Source: Pelagibacterales bacterium SAG-MED47 | GTDB taxonomy: Bacteria > Pseudomonadota > Alphaproteobacteria > Pelagibacterales > Pelagibacteraceae | NCBI GenBank assembly: GCA_014653355.1 | Contig: JACWEO010000004.1 | Coordinates: 1 to 64,000, forward strand | Direction: 5' to 3' | Length of the DNA: 64,000 nt | Part shown: piece after piece, positions 22,082-31,377 of the stretch | Position numbering within the stretch: the stretch's first letter is position 1 | How the letters are laid out: each line of letters starts with the position of its first letter | Translations under genes and position numbers: made by a program | The notes under the pieces: generated by a model | The model's database searches: none | The model's input: the letters and a program-made list of their open reading frames with translations, nothing else | What the model was told of the DNA's origin: nothing

Positions 22082-22530
22082 TTAAACTTAATAATAGAAT
22101 AAAATTAAACAAATCTAAAATGCGAGTTGGAAGAGGTATTGGTTCTGGTAAAGGTAAAACTTCTGGTAGAGGTGTAAAAGGTCAAAAGTCTAGATCAGGT
22201 GTAGCTATTAAGAGTTTTGAAGGTGGTCAAATGCCTTTATATAGAAGATTACCTAAGAGAGGATTTAATCCAATCACTAAGAAAAATATAGCAATTTTAA
22301 ATTTAGAAAAGATACAATCTCACATAGATAAAAAAAATATAAAAACAAGTGAAATAATTAATTCAAATTTGTTAAAAAAATTAAAATTAATTGACCAGGG
22401 AGCAATTAAATTGAAAATTTTAGGAACTGGAGAAATAAAAGATAAAATAAATATTGAGGCTGATTTAGCTTCTAAATCAGCAGTAGAGAAGCTAGAAAAA
22501 ATTGGTGGATCTATTCAATTAAAAAAATAG
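22078..22530 (+). CDS. rplO: 50S ribosomal protein L15
   Basis: A 150-residue L15. The glycine/arginine-rich N-terminus ([21 protein letters not shown]) that threads through 23S rRNA and the [17 protein letters not shown] block are conserved. It starts inside the last four bases of rpsE and is followed by secY after 8 bases. Confidence 0.97.
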   Translation: MIKLNNRIKLNKSKMRVGRGIGSGKGKTSGRGVKGQKSRSGVAIKSFEGGQMPLYRRLPKRGFNPITKKNIAILNLEKIQSHIDKKNIKTSEIINSNLLKKLKLIDQGAIKLKILGTGEIKDKINIEADLASKSAVEKLEKIGGSIQLKK

Positions 22531-22538
22531 TAGATTAA

Positions 22539-23819
22539 ATGAGTGCCTCATCATCCAGTAATGATTTAAGAAATAGAATACTTTTTACTATTCTTATTCT
22601 TTCAGTTTATCGATTTGGAACATTTGTACCATTACCAGGTATAGACCCTGAACAATTAAAAATTATGATGGAAGGTAATCAAAAAGGATTACTAGGTATG
22701 TTTAATGTATTTGCTGGTGGAGCTGTGAGTAGAATGGCGATATTTGCCTTAGGAATAATGCCTTATATTTCTTCATCAATCATAGTACAACTTTTAACAG
22801 GTGTTTCTGATTATTTTAAAAATTTAAAATCTCAAGGTGAAACTGGAAGATCAAAAATTACACAAATTACGCGTTACGGAACAGTTTTATTGGCAACAGT
22901 CCAAGGTTATGGACTTTCAGTAGGTCTGGAGTCATCGCCTAATTTAGTAATTAATCCAGGTTTTTTTTTTAAAATTTCAACTGTAACAACAATTGTAGCT
23001 GGTACAATTTTTTTAATGTGGCTAGGTGAGCAAATCACTCAAAGAGGTATAGGTAATGGAATATCCTTAATAATTTTTGCGGGCATTGTAGCAGAAATAC
23101 CAAGAGCGCTGGTTACTACAATAGAATTAGGAAGAACTGGTGCAGTTTCTACAATAATGATTTTAGCAATTTTTATTTTACTTATACTTGTAATACTTTT
23201 TATAGTTTTTATGGAGAGGGCATTAAGAAAAATATTAATTAATTATCCAAAGAGGCAAATGGGAAATAAAATGTACGGAGGAGAGTCTTCACATTTACCC
23301 CTAAAAATAAATCAAGCTGGTGTTATACCAGCAATTTTTGCATCAGCTTTACTATTATTACCAGTAACTTTTTCAAATTTTAATTTTTCTGATAATGAAA
23401 CTTTTCTAAATATAAGCTCTTATTTTACTCAAGGGCAACCTTTGTACATGTTATTATATGCATCTGGAATAATATTTTTTACTTTCTTTTACACTTCAAT
23501 TACTTTTAATCCAACAGAAACTGCAGATAATTTGAGAAAATATGGTGGTTTTATTCCTGGAATAAGACCTGGTGAGAGTACTGCTCTTTATATTGAAAAT
23601 ATTCTAACAAAGTTGACAACTATTGGAGCAATGTATTTAACTTTAGTTTGCTTAATGCCAGAATTTTTAATAGCAAATTATCCTATACCTTTTTACTTAG
23701 GTGGAACATCTATATTAATTGTTGTCGTTGTAGCAATTGATACAGTTACACAAATTCAAACAAGATTAATGAGTTCTCAATACGAACAATTAATTAAAAA
23801 AACAAAATTTGGTAGATAA
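22539..23819 (+). CDS. secY: Protein translocase subunit SecY
   Basis: A 426-residue inner-membrane channel with ten predicted transmembrane segments. Recognised by RFGTFVPLPGIDPEQL at the N-terminus, MPYISSSIIVQLLTG, the cytoplasmic QMGNKMYGG region and FNPTETADNLRKYGGFIPGIRPG. It forms the translocon with SecE and SecG. Its place after rplO is the usual spc-operon end. The next gene, adk, starts 6 bases downstream. Confidence 0.98.
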   Translation: MSASSSSNDLRNRILFTILILSVYRFGTFVPLPGIDPEQLKIMMEGNQKGLLGMFNVFAGGAVSRMAIFALGIMPYISSSIIVQLLTGVSDYFKNLKSQGETGRSKITQITRYGTVLLATVQGYGLSVGLESSPNLVINPGFFFKISTVTTIVAGTIFLMWLGEQITQRGIGNGISLIIFAGIVAEIPRALVTTIELGRTGAVSTIMILAIFILLILVILFIVFMERALRKILINYPKRQMGNKMYGGESSHLPLKINQAGVIPAIFASALLLLPVTFSNFNFSDNETFLNISSYFTQGQPLYMLLYASGIIFFTFFYTSITFNPTETADNLRKYGGFIPGIRPGESTALYIENILTKLTTIGAMYLTLVCLMPEFLIANYPIPFYLGGTSILIVVVVAIDTVTQIQTRLMSSQYEQLIKKTKFGR

Positions 23820-23825
23820 AAGAAA

Positions 23826-24389
23826 GTGAATTTAATTTTATTTGGACCTCCAGGTGCTGGAAAAGGTACTCAAGCTAGATATTTAGTAAAAAAATTGGAT
23901 AGTTTTCAAATATCAACCGGCGATATGTTAAGAGATGAAATAAAAAAAGATACAGAAATAGGTAAAAAAATAATTACCGACATGAATGAAGGAAAATTTG
24001 TTAACGATGAAATAGTTAATAAGCTTATAGAAAATGTTATTTTTGATTCTCAAAAAAAAAATAAACTAATATTTGATGGATATCCTAGATCATTAAGTCA
24101 GGCTAAAAATTTGGATTTATTGCTAAAAAAATCAGACCAGAAAATAAATTATATTTTCTTTTTAAACGTAAACAAAGAAACAATAATTAAAAGAATTGAA
24201 AAAAGAAAAATCCTAGAAGAAAGACGAGATGACGTTTCAAATACTATTTTAAAAAGATATGATACCTATATGCAAACAACGAAACCTGTCTTAGATTTCT
24301 ACTCTAAAAATCCAAATTTTTATGAATTAGACGGATCTTTAGAAATTGAACAAATTACCTTAAAAATAGATGATATTATTAATGTTTAA
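23826..24389 (+). CDS. adk: Adenylate kinase (short LID form)
   Basis: A 187-residue enzyme converting ATP + AMP to two ADP. The P-loop GPPGAGKGTQ is at residues 7-16, with the AMP-binding QISTGDMLRDE, FDGYPRSLSQA and the LID-side ERRDDVSNTILKRYDTY block. It is about 30 residues shorter than the E. coli enzyme because the LID domain is the short kind with no zinc cysteines. It uses a GTG start, supported by the family N-terminus. secY-adk-rpsM is a common alphaproteobacterial order. Confidence 0.96.
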   Translation: MNLILFGPPGAGKGTQARYLVKKLDSFQISTGDMLRDEIKKDTEIGKKIITDMNEGKFVNDEIVNKLIENVIFDSQKKNKLIFDGYPRSLSQAKNLDLLLKKSDQKINYIFFLNVNKETIIKRIEKRKILEERRDDVSNTILKRYDTYMQTTKPVLDFYSKNPNFYELDGSLEIEQITLKIDDIINV

Positions 24390-24393
24390 GCCG

Positions 24394-24421
24394 TTGACTT
24401 TAAAAGCTCTTCTTATATAAA
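24394..24421 (+). promoter_or_regulatory. Candidate sigma70 promoter for rpsM-rpsK-rpoA-rplQ
   Basis: TTGACT at 24394-24399 and TATAAA at 24416-24421 are separated by 16 bases, close to the sigma70 consensus. A start near 24428 would give a leader of about 17 bases before the rpsM ATG at 24445. The same stretch carries an inverted repeat (24405-24411 with 24420-24426, 7 pairs including one G-U), so read-through RNA from adk could fold over the -10 region. Both are seen directly; function is inferred. Confidence 0.55.
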
Positions 24422-24444
24422 GGGCTAAAAATTATCACTCATAT

Positions 24445-24828
24445 ATGGCTCGTATTGCAGGTATAAATATTCCACAAAATAAACTGGTTCATGTTGGTCT
24501 CACTTATATTTATGGAATTGGTGATAATTTTTCTGACAAGATATGTAAAGCCCTAAAATTTCCAAAGAATAAAAGAGTGAATGATCTTACAGATGATGAA
24601 ATTTTAAAAATTAGAGAGTTCATTGATCAAAACTTTAAAGTGGAAGGTGATTTAAGAAGAGACTATTCTTTAAGTATAAAAAGATTAATAGACTTGGCCT
24701 GTTATAGAGGATCGAGACATAGAAAAAAACTACCTGTTAGAGGTCAAAGAACAAGATGTAACGCAAGAACGAGAAAAGGTAAAGCTATTGCTATAGCTGG
24801 AAAAAAATTAACTCCATTAAAAAAATAA
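24445..24828 (+). CDS. rpsM: 30S ribosomal protein S13
   Basis: A 127-residue S13. The N-terminus [25 protein letters not shown] and the C-terminal [28 protein letters not shown]-type block are diagnostic (given here in parts). S13 bridges to L5 and contacts P-site tRNA. It starts the alpha cluster, with its own candidate promoter in the 55-base spacer after adk. Confidence 0.98.
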   Translation: MARIAGINIPQNKLVHVGLTYIYGIGDNFSDKICKALKFPKNKRVNDLTDDEILKIREFIDQNFKVEGDLRRDYSLSIKRLIDLACYRGSRHRKKLPVRGQRTRCNARTRKGKAIAIAGKKLTPLKK

Positions 24829-24830
24829 TT

Positions 24831-25280
24831 ATGGCTAAAGTAGATAAAGTTGATAATAAGGATCAAAAATTAGAAAAGTCCCCAAAAAAAAATAATAAAA
24901 GTTCTTATTCAAAGAAAAAAAAAATAAAAAAAAATATTCTTAATGGTATTGCATACGTACAATCAACATTCAATAATACAATAATTTCAATTGCAGATAC
25001 AAATGGTAATGTTGTATCTTGGGCATCTGCCGGTCAAAAAGGATTCAAGGGTTCAAGAAAATCTACTCCATATGCTGCACAGATCGCTGCTGACTCTGCA
25101 GCGTCTAAAGCTTTAGAATATGGAATGAAAACTTTGTCTGTAGAGGTCAAAGGTCCAGGTTCTGGTAGAGAAACCGCATTAAGAGCATTACAGGCAAGAG
25201 GTTTTAAAATTTTGTCAATTAAAGACACTACACCAATGCCTCATAATGGAACAAGACCACCAAAAAAAAGGAGAGTTTAA
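24831..25280 (+). CDS. rpsK: 30S ribosomal protein S11 with basic N-terminal extension
   Basis: A 149-residue S11, about 20 residues longer than usual. The extra part is an N-terminal lysine-rich stretch (about residues 1-35: [18 protein letters not shown] and a run of lysines), after which the normal core begins ([21 protein letters not shown]). The C-terminus [18 protein letters not shown] is conserved. The extension matches tails seen on other ribosomal proteins in this window (L3, L22, L17). Confidence 0.96.
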   Translation: MAKVDKVDNKDQKLEKSPKKNNKSSYSKKKKIKKNILNGIAYVQSTFNNTIISIADTNGNVVSWASAGQKGFKGSRKSTPYAAQIAADSAASKALEYGMKTLSVEVKGPGSGRETALRALQARGFKILSIKDTTPMPHNGTRPPKKRRV

Positions 25281-26308
25281 TGGAAATAGAGAATGTCAAT
25301 GTTAAAAATTGGAAATCACTTATTAAACCAGGAAAACTTGATGTTAAAATTAGTGAAGATTTAACTCAAGCAATAATTGTTGCTGAACCACTGGAAAAAG
25401 GATACGGTTTAACATTAGGTAACTCATTAAGAAGAATTTTATTGTCCTCTATTAGAGGAGCAGCAGTTACCTCTATACAAATAGATGGTGTATTACACGA
25501 ATTTACTTCAATCAAAGGTGTAAGGGAAGATGTAACAGATATAGTTTTAAATGTTAAGTCTTTGGCTTTAAAATGTAATTCTGAAGGTACAAAAAAATTA
25601 GTTTTAGATGCTAAGGGACCTGGTGAAATAAAAGCTTCTGATATAAATCCAATTACAGATGTTGAAATATTAAATCCAGATTTAGTTATCTGTAATTTAG
25701 ATGAAAAAACAAATTTTCATATGGAAATGAATGTAAATACAGGTAAAGGTTATGTACCTGCTGATCTAAACAAACCAGAAGAACCACCTTTAGGACTTAT
25801 TGCAATTGACTCATTATATAGCCCTGTAAAAAAAGTTTCATATTCTGTAAGTACTGCTAGAGAAGGAAAAGCTCTTGATTATGATAAATTAACTATGGAA
25901 GTAGAAACTGATGGTTCTATTTCAGCAGAGGATGCAGTTGCATATTCAGCAAGAATATTCCAAGACCAATTAAAAATGTTTATCAATTTTGATGAACCTG
26001 TGGAGGTACCAGCAAAAGAAGTTTCTACAGAACCCGAGTTTAACAAAAATTTATTAAGAAAAGTAGATGAACTAGAACTTTCGGTAAGGTCAATGAATTG
26101 TCTCAAAAATGATAATATTATTTACATAGGTGATCTTGTTCAAAAGTCAGAAGGAGAGATGCTTAGAACACCAAATTTTGGAAGGAAATCGTTAAATGAA
26201 ATAAAAGAAGTTTTAACTGGTATGTCTTTATATTTAGGTATGGAAATACCTAACTGGCCACCTGAAAATATAGCCGAAATGTCAAAAAAACTTGAGGAAG
26301 CCATCTAA
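25280..26308 (+). CDS. rpoA: DNA-directed RNA polymerase subunit alpha
   Basis: A 342-residue alpha subunit. The N-terminal dimerisation/assembly domain has [20 protein letters not shown]; a flexible linker is followed by the C-terminal domain (about 265-330) with [16 protein letters not shown] and [12 protein letters not shown], which contacts UP elements and activators. rpsD, found in the alpha operon of enterobacteria, is absent here, as is normal in alphaproteobacteria. Stop and start codons overlap with both neighbours. Confidence 0.98.
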   Translation: MEIENVNVKNWKSLIKPGKLDVKISEDLTQAIIVAEPLEKGYGLTLGNSLRRILLSSIRGAAVTSIQIDGVLHEFTSIKGVREDVTDIVLNVKSLALKCNSEGTKKLVLDAKGPGEIKASDINPITDVEILNPDLVICNLDEKTNFHMEMNVNTGKGYVPADLNKPEEPPLGLIAIDSLYSPVKKVSYSVSTAREGKALDYDKLTMEVETDGSISAEDAVAYSARIFQDQLKMFINFDEPVEVPAKEVSTEPEFNKNLLRKVDELELSVRSMNCLKNDNIIYIGDLVQKSEGEMLRTPNFGRKSLNEIKEVLTGMSLYLGMEIPNWPPENIAEMSKKLEEAI

Positions 26309-26751
26309 TGAGACATGGAATGGCAAATAAAAAGTTAAATAGGACTTCTGAGCATAGAAAAGCACTTTTAAAGAATATGTTAAATTCTTTAATAAAATAT
26401 GAACAGATCAAAACAACTTTGCCAAAAGCGAAATTTTTAAAACCTCAAGCAGAGAAAATAATAACTCTAGGTAAAAAAGACACTTTGCAAACATCAAAAA
26501 TGTTAATATCAAAACTTCAGAACACAAAATCAGCAAATAAAGTAAAAAAAACTTTGTCAAAAAGATATGAAAAAAGAATTGGAGGATATACTAGAATTAT
26601 AAAAGCAGGCTTTAGGTATGGAGATAATGCACCAATGGCTATAATTGAACTTGTAGACAGAGATATAGAAGCAAAGAAAATAGATAAAAAAAAAAAAGAT
26701 ACAGTCAAAGAAACTCCTAAAGCTGAAGAAAAGCAACAGGCAACAGCATAA
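26308..26751 (+). CDS. rplQ: 50S ribosomal protein L17
   Basis: A 147-residue L17. The N-terminus [20 protein letters not shown] is the family hallmark, followed by RxGDNAPMAIIELVD-like sequence (RYGDNAPMAIIELVDRD). A charged Lys/Glu-rich tail of about 30 residues extends beyond the E. coli core. It closes the ribosomal block, with the pseudouridine synthase starting 10 bases later. Confidence 0.97.
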   Translation: MRHGMANKKLNRTSEHRKALLKNMLNSLIKYEQIKTTLPKAKFLKPQAEKIITLGKKDTLQTSKMLISKLQNTKSANKVKKTLSKRYEKRIGGYTRIIKAGFRYGDNAPMAIIELVDRDIEAKKIDKKKKDTVKETPKAEEKQQATA

Positions 26752-26761
26752 TTTTTAGATA

Positions 26762-27679
26762 ATGAAAAAGACCTATACCGTTGATTCAACGTGTAATCAC
26801 ATGCGTGTTGACAGATGGATCAGAAATACCATAGGTAAAGTTCCTCAAAGTTTAATTGAAAAAAATTTAAGATCAGGAAAAATAAAGTTAAATAAAAAAA
26901 AAATTAAAAGTTCACATAAAATAAATACTAATGACAAAATAGATTTGTTTAACCTTAATTTTAAAGAAAAAATAATACAAAAAAAAAAAAGGTTCGAACC
27001 AACTAAAGAAGTCTTAAAGTCAAATGAAGATCAAATTATTGATAATAATGATGATTTTATTGTTTTAAATAAAAACTCTGGTATTTCTGTGCAAGGTGGA
27101 ACAAAATCAAAAAAAAATCTTATCGATATATTTACAAAAAGTAAAATTTTTGAGGGTAACAAACCTTTTTCAGTTCATAGGCTAGATAAAGAAACCTCTG
27201 GAGTTTTTATATTAGCAAAAAAAAGAGAGAGCGCACAATTATTAACATCATTATTTAGATTACGTAAAGTTCATAAAACTTATTTAGCTATTTGTCATGG
27301 TGAATTTGAAAAGAATTCAGGTGAATGGAATGATGATTTAATTAGATATGATGGAAAAAAAAAAATAGTAGAAAATGCGAAAACTTTCTTTAAGGTAATT
27401 GATAAAAATTCCCAAGCGAGTTTAATAGAATTAAGACCAATTACTGGGCGAAAACATCAATTAAGAAAACAATTATTTGCAATAAATCAACCAATCTTTG
27501 GAGATACAAAATATAAATTACTTAATTTTAATAAGGGGGTTAATAAAAATTTAATGCTTCACTCATATCAGATTAAATTTATGATCAAAGATGTCAAACA
27601 CACATACACAGCAATGATGCCTGATTATTTCAAAAAATTATTAAAGATAAAACGCCTTAATTTTTCAAATTTAAAATAA
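26762..27679 (+). CDS. rluC: Large-subunit rRNA pseudouridine synthase, RluC/RluD family
   Basis: A 305-residue enzyme that would isomerise specific uridines of 23S rRNA. An N-terminal S4-like RNA-binding domain (about 14-60) is followed by the RluA-type catalytic domain with [10 protein letters not shown]142 is the predicted catalytic aspartate. [15 protein letters not shown] supports the RluC/D/A group. A 12-base A run at 26979-26990 lies in the coding sequence. Being downstream of rplQ fits a ribosome-maturation role. The 3' end overlaps the convergent lipB by 23 bases. Which uridines are modified cannot be told, so RluC is a best guess. Confidence 0.85.
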   Translation: MKKTYTVDSTCNHMRVDRWIRNTIGKVPQSLIEKNLRSGKIKLNKKKIKSSHKINTNDKIDLFNLNFKEKIIQKKKRFEPTKEVLKSNEDQIIDNNDDFIVLNKNSGISVQGGTKSKKNLIDIFTKSKIFEGNKPFSVHRLDKETSGVFILAKKRESAQLLTSLFRLRKVHKTYLAICHGEFEKNSGEWNDDLIRYDGKKKIVENAKTFFKVIDKNSQASLIELRPITGRKHQLRKQLFAINQPIFGDTKYKLLNFNKGVNKNLMLHSYQIKFMIKDVKHTYTAMMPDYFKKLLKIKRLNFSNLK

Positions 27680-28277
27680 AATTTTCTATTATTTTATCAC
27701 CTAAACTTCGGTAATTTTGTTTTTTTATTTCAGATAAATTAGTTATTCCCTTATTTCTTATACCACAGGGAATTATTACTTTATATTTCTTTAAATCATT
27801 ATTAATATTTATAGAAAAACCATGGTATGCAATCCATTTGCTAACCCTCACACCTATTGCACCTACTTTTTTAATTTGTGATTTATTCTTATACCATATT
27901 CCAATATTTTTTTTATCAGCAAATGTATCTATCTTATAATGTTTAAGAGTATCAATAATAGTTTTTTCAATTAATGAAATAAATTTTCTTATATCTCTAT
28001 TTCTCTTCTTTAGATCGATAACAAAATAACATATTAATTGGCCAGGTCCATGATAGGTTATTTTTCCACCTCTATTTGTTTCGAAGACTCTTATAGACTT
28101 ATCTAATATTTCATCTTTATGATAAGATGTCCCTCCAGTATAAATATGATCGTGTTCTAAAATCCAAATAAGCTCTTTAGAGTATTTTTCACTAATATCT
28201 AATAATCTTGTCTCCATGAGTTTAATAGCATCAGTATATTTTACAGGTTTTCTTGACTTTTTGATCTCTATATTCAT
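27657..28277 (-). CDS. lipB: Octanoyl-[acyl carrier protein]:protein octanoyltransferase
   Basis: A 206-residue LipB, which moves the octanoyl group from ACP to lipoyl domains of 2-oxoacid dehydrogenases and the glycine cleavage H protein. Recognised by the motif [20 protein letters not shown], the lysine-containing [10 protein letters not shown] and the catalytic C171 in [14 protein letters not shown]. It is convergent with the pseudouridine synthase, overlapping 23 bases at the 3' ends, and divergent from mgtE across a 60-base spacer. Confidence 0.95.
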   Translation of the reverse strand: MNIEIKKSRKPVKYTDAIKLMETRLLDISEKYSKELIWILEHDHIYTGGTSYHKDEILDKSIRVFETNRGGKITYHGPGQLICYFVIDLKKRNRDIRKFISLIEKTIIDTLKHYKIDTFADKKNIGIWYKNKSQIKKVGAIGVRVSKWIAYHGFSININNDLKKYKVIIPCGIRNKGITNLSEIKKQNYRSLGDKIIENFILNLKN

Positions 28278-28337
28278 TTAAAAATTGTAATCTCTCTATT
28301 ATGTATTAAAAGTTCCGACTGAATAATAGGAGTATTT

Positions 28338-29711
28338 ATGACTTTAATTAAAAAAATCAAAGACAAAAAAGTCAATTTTGAATTTAATAAAGAGTACATA
28401 AAGGTTGTTACTGATAAAATTGCGTCAAATGATGCATTATTTATAACAAATTCTTTTAAAGAAATGCACCCAGCAGATGCTGCTGATATTATTGAACATC
28501 TAGGTGAAACTGATAGAGAAAACCTAATTAAGTTAAATAACTTTAAAATCGATCCTGAGGTCTTTATTGAGTTAAATGAGTCAGTTCAAACAGAAATTAT
28601 AAAATATCTTTCGTCAGATGCAATAGTAAGAATACTTAAAAACCTTGAGTCAGATGATGCGATTGCAATTCTAGAGAATGTAGAAGAAAAAGATAAAAAC
28701 TCAATTTTAGGCGCACTACCTCCAAAAGATCGTTTTGCTCTACTAGAAGGTTTAAGTTATCCAGAAGATAGTGCGGCAAGGATAATGCAAAGAGAATTTA
28801 CAGCAATTCCAAGTAATTGGTCTGTTGGACAAACTATAGATTATTTAAGAGAAAATAAAGATTTGCCTGAACAATTCTTAGAGATTTATATTGTGGATGA
28901 GAATTTTAAACCTATAGGAACGGTCCCTTCATCAAAAGTTTTAAGAAACCCAAGAGAATCAAAAATGTTATCAATTATGGAAGACTCAAGATTTTTAGTT
29001 CCAGTTGACATGGATCAGGAAGAAGTTGGTAATTTATTCGAAAACTATAATTTAAATTCAGCATGTGTAGTTGATAAAAATAATAAATTGGTTGGAATGA
29101 TTACCTCTGATGATATTTTAACTGTATTGAAAGAAGAAGCAGAGGAAGATGTCTTAAGACTGGCCGGCGTGGGTGATGAAGAAATTACGGATGGAGTCTT
29201 TACTAAAACAAAAAGAAGATTTAATTGGCTATTATTAAATCTTTTTACAGCATTCTTGGCGACTTATTGTATAAGTTTGTTTGGTGCAACCATTAAACAG
29301 ATGGTTGTTTTAGCTTTTTTAATGCCCATTGTTGCTTCAATGGGTGGTAATGCTGGAATGCAGACACTTGCGGTTACAGTTAGAACTTTAGCAACAAATG
29401 ATTTAACTAAGAATAATTTTAATCAAAATATTTTTAAAGAATTTAATATAGGTATATTAAATGGAATCATTTTTGCAATTATCAGTGCTTTAATTGTTCA
29501 ACTATGGTTTCAAGATAATATTCTCTCATTAATTATATCTATCTCAATGATAATGACCATGGTGGTTGCTGGATTATTTGGAATTTTAGTACCAGTTACT
29601 TTAAATAAGATGAATATAGATCCTGCTATCGCGTCAAGTGTTTTTGTGACTACGATTACGGATGTAATTGGGTTTGTTTCATTTTTAGGTGTTGGTGCTT
29701 ATTTTTTATAA
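28338..29711 (+). CDS. mgtE: Magnesium transporter MgtE
   Basis: A 457-residue Mg2+ channel/transporter. The N-terminal MgtE domain (about 25-130, with MHPADAADIIEHL) is followed by paired CBS domains (about 135-260) and a five-helix membrane domain (about 290-457) containing the conserved MPIVASMGGNAGMQTLAV pore segment. Cytoplasmic domains sense Mg2+ and gate the pore in characterised members. A clear ribosome binding site AGGAG lies 5 bases before the ATG, stronger than most genes here. Confidence 0.96.
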   Translation: MTLIKKIKDKKVNFEFNKEYIKVVTDKIASNDALFITNSFKEMHPADAADIIEHLGETDRENLIKLNNFKIDPEVFIELNESVQTEIIKYLSSDAIVRILKNLESDDAIAILENVEEKDKNSILGALPPKDRFALLEGLSYPEDSAARIMQREFTAIPSNWSVGQTIDYLRENKDLPEQFLEIYIVDENFKPIGTVPSSKVLRNPRESKMLSIMEDSRFLVPVDMDQEEVGNLFENYNLNSACVVDKNNKLVGMITSDDILTVLKEEAEEDVLRLAGVGDEEITDGVFTKTKRRFNWLLLNLFTAFLATYCISLFGATIKQMVVLAFLMPIVASMGGNAGMQTLAVTVRTLATNDLTKNNFNQNIFKEFNIGILNGIIFAIISALIVQLWFQDNILSLIISISMIMTMVVAGLFGILVPVTLNKMNIDPAIASSVFVTTITDVIGFVSFLGVGAYFL

Positions 29712-29714
29712 ATT

Positions 29715-30527
29715 TCAAAAATTATCTATTAATCTTATATTGTTTAAATAGTAAGCAATAAATATTTTAGAGTTTTTTACTTTGTTTGAAATCTTTAAAT
29801 TATATTTGTTACGGTTTTCAAGGTACTCGATTTTTACATTAAATAATTTATTCAATTCTTTTTTTTTTAGAGCAATCAATTGATTTATATTTTTACTATT
29901 AAATAGACTTTTTTTAAAAAGAATTAAGTTTGTCGTTAATTTAGATGCAATATTTAACTCTGATTTTTTAAGTAGTAAATTTCTAGATGAGAGCGCAAGA
30001 TTTTTTTTATTTCTGACTGTTTTACATTGAATTATCTTGGTATTATAATTTTTAGTTACATATTTCTTTATTAGATAGAGTTGCTGAAAATCTTTCTCAC
30101 CCATAAATATTTTATTTGGTTTAATCATTTTTGTTAAGCGCTCCATAACATCAATAACACCCTCAAAATGTCCTTTTCGATATTTTGCACATAAAATTTT
30201 GTCTTTATTGAAAAGCTTAATTTTTTTTTTATTTCTATATCTATAAATTTCCTCTTCTTTTGGGAGATAAATAAAATTTACTTTAAGTTTCTTTAAAATT
30301 AAAAGGTCTTTTTTTGTATTTCTTGGATATTTTTTGTAATCTTTTTTATTATTAAATTGCTTGGGATTAACAAATATACTTACTAAAGTTTTGTTACATT
30401 CTCTTAAAGACCTTTTAATAAGAGATATATGACCACTATGAAGACCCCCCATAGTTGGTACAAATCCAATATTTGAGGTAGCATATAATGCCTCATTTAA
30501 ATCAATATTGTTAAGTAAAATTTTCAT
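29715..30527 (-). CDS. panC: Pantothenate synthetase
   Basis: A 270-residue enzyme from the ATG at 30527 (MKILLNNIDL); an in-frame start 30 bases upstream is less likely because the family N-terminus begins here. It joins pantoate and beta-alanine using ATP to make vitamin B5. HxGH motif at residues 30-33 (HSGH) and the second nucleotide-binding motif ALSSRN are visible, as is FMGEKDFQQLYLI. No panB or other pathway gene is adjacent. It is convergent with mgtE (3-base gap) and divergent from galU (34 bases). Confidence 0.93.
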   Translation of the reverse strand: MKILLNNIDLNEALYATSNIGFVPTMGGLHSGHISLIKRSLRECNKTLVSIFVNPKQFNNKKDYKKYPRNTKKDLLILKKLKVNFIYLPKEEEIYRYRNKKKIKLFNKDKILCAKYRKGHFEGVIDVMERLTKMIKPNKIFMGEKDFQQLYLIKKYVTKNYNTKIIQCKTVRNKKNLALSSRNLLLKKSELNIASKLTTNLILFKKSLFNSKNINQLIALKKKELNKLFNVKIEYLENRNKYNLKISNKVKNSKIFIAYYLNNIRLIDNF

Positions 30528-30561
30528 TTGTATAAAACATTTTAATAAGTAAAACATTTAA

Positions 30562-31377
30562 ATGATTAAACAAGCAATTATTCCACTAGCGGGACTGGGA
30601 ACCAGATTATTACCATTAACGAGTGTTTTTCCAAAAGAACTTCTACCAATAAATGGCAAACCAGGGATAGAATATATTTTAGACGAATGTATTGAAGCAG
30701 GGATTAAAGAAGTTGTTTTTATAATCTCAAAAAAAAAAAAATCAGTTAAAAATTATTTTTACAATGATTCTTTTTATAAGAAAATAATAAAAAAAAAAAA
30801 AGACTCTAGAATTATTAAAGAATATAAAAAAATTTTAAAATACAAAAAAATGATCAAATTTGTTTATCAAAATAAACCCTTAGGTACAGGAGATGCTGTT
30901 TTAAAAACAAGAAAATATATTAAGGGTAATTTTTTTTTAATGTTGCTACCAGATGATCTAATAATAAAGCATAACTGTTCTAAATCAATGATTAAAATTC
31001 ATAACCAACACAAATCTTCTGTCATGGCTAGCATGAATGTAAATAAAAAAACTGTTTCGAGATGGGGTATTTATAAATTAGGAAAAAAAATAAATAAAAC
31101 AAATTATTTTATTAATGATGTAGTTGAAAAACCAGCTTTAACAAATGCCCCTTCAAATAAAGCAGTTATAGGCAGATATATATTACCAAAAATTATTTTT
31201 TCAAAATTATTAAATCAAAAGCCAGGCAAAGGTGGTGAAATTCACATTACAGATGCTATTCGGTCTTTAATTAATGAAAATAAAAAATTTGTAGCCCATA
31301 GCTTTTCAGGAAAATATTTAGATTGTGGAAGTATGAGTGGATATATAAAGTCAGCTATAGAGATATCTAAATTATGA
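30562..31377 (+). CDS. galU: UTP-glucose-1-phosphate uridylyltransferase
   Basis: A 271-residue nucleotidyltransferase making UDP-glucose from UTP and glucose-1-phosphate. The N-terminal signature AGLGTRLLPLTSVFPKELLP with KPGIEYILDE, and LPDDLI and VVEKP further on, place it in the GalU family. Two runs of 13 A (30729-30741 and 30789-30801) lie inside the gene without breaking the frame. The stop overlaps the start of the UDP-glucose dehydrogenase gene, so the two are a biosynthetic pair. Confidence 0.94.
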   Translation: MIKQAIIPLAGLGTRLLPLTSVFPKELLPINGKPGIEYILDECIEAGIKEVVFIISKKKKSVKNYFYNDSFYKKIIKKKKDSRIIKEYKKILKYKKMIKFVYQNKPLGTGDAVLKTRKYIKGNFFLMLLPDDLIIKHNCSKSMIKIHNQHKSSVMASMNVNKKTVSRWGIYKLGKKINKTNYFINDVVEKPALTNAPSNKAVIGRYILPKIIFSKLLNQKPGKGGEIHITDAIRSLINENKKFVAHSFSGKYLDCGSMSGYIKSAIEISKL

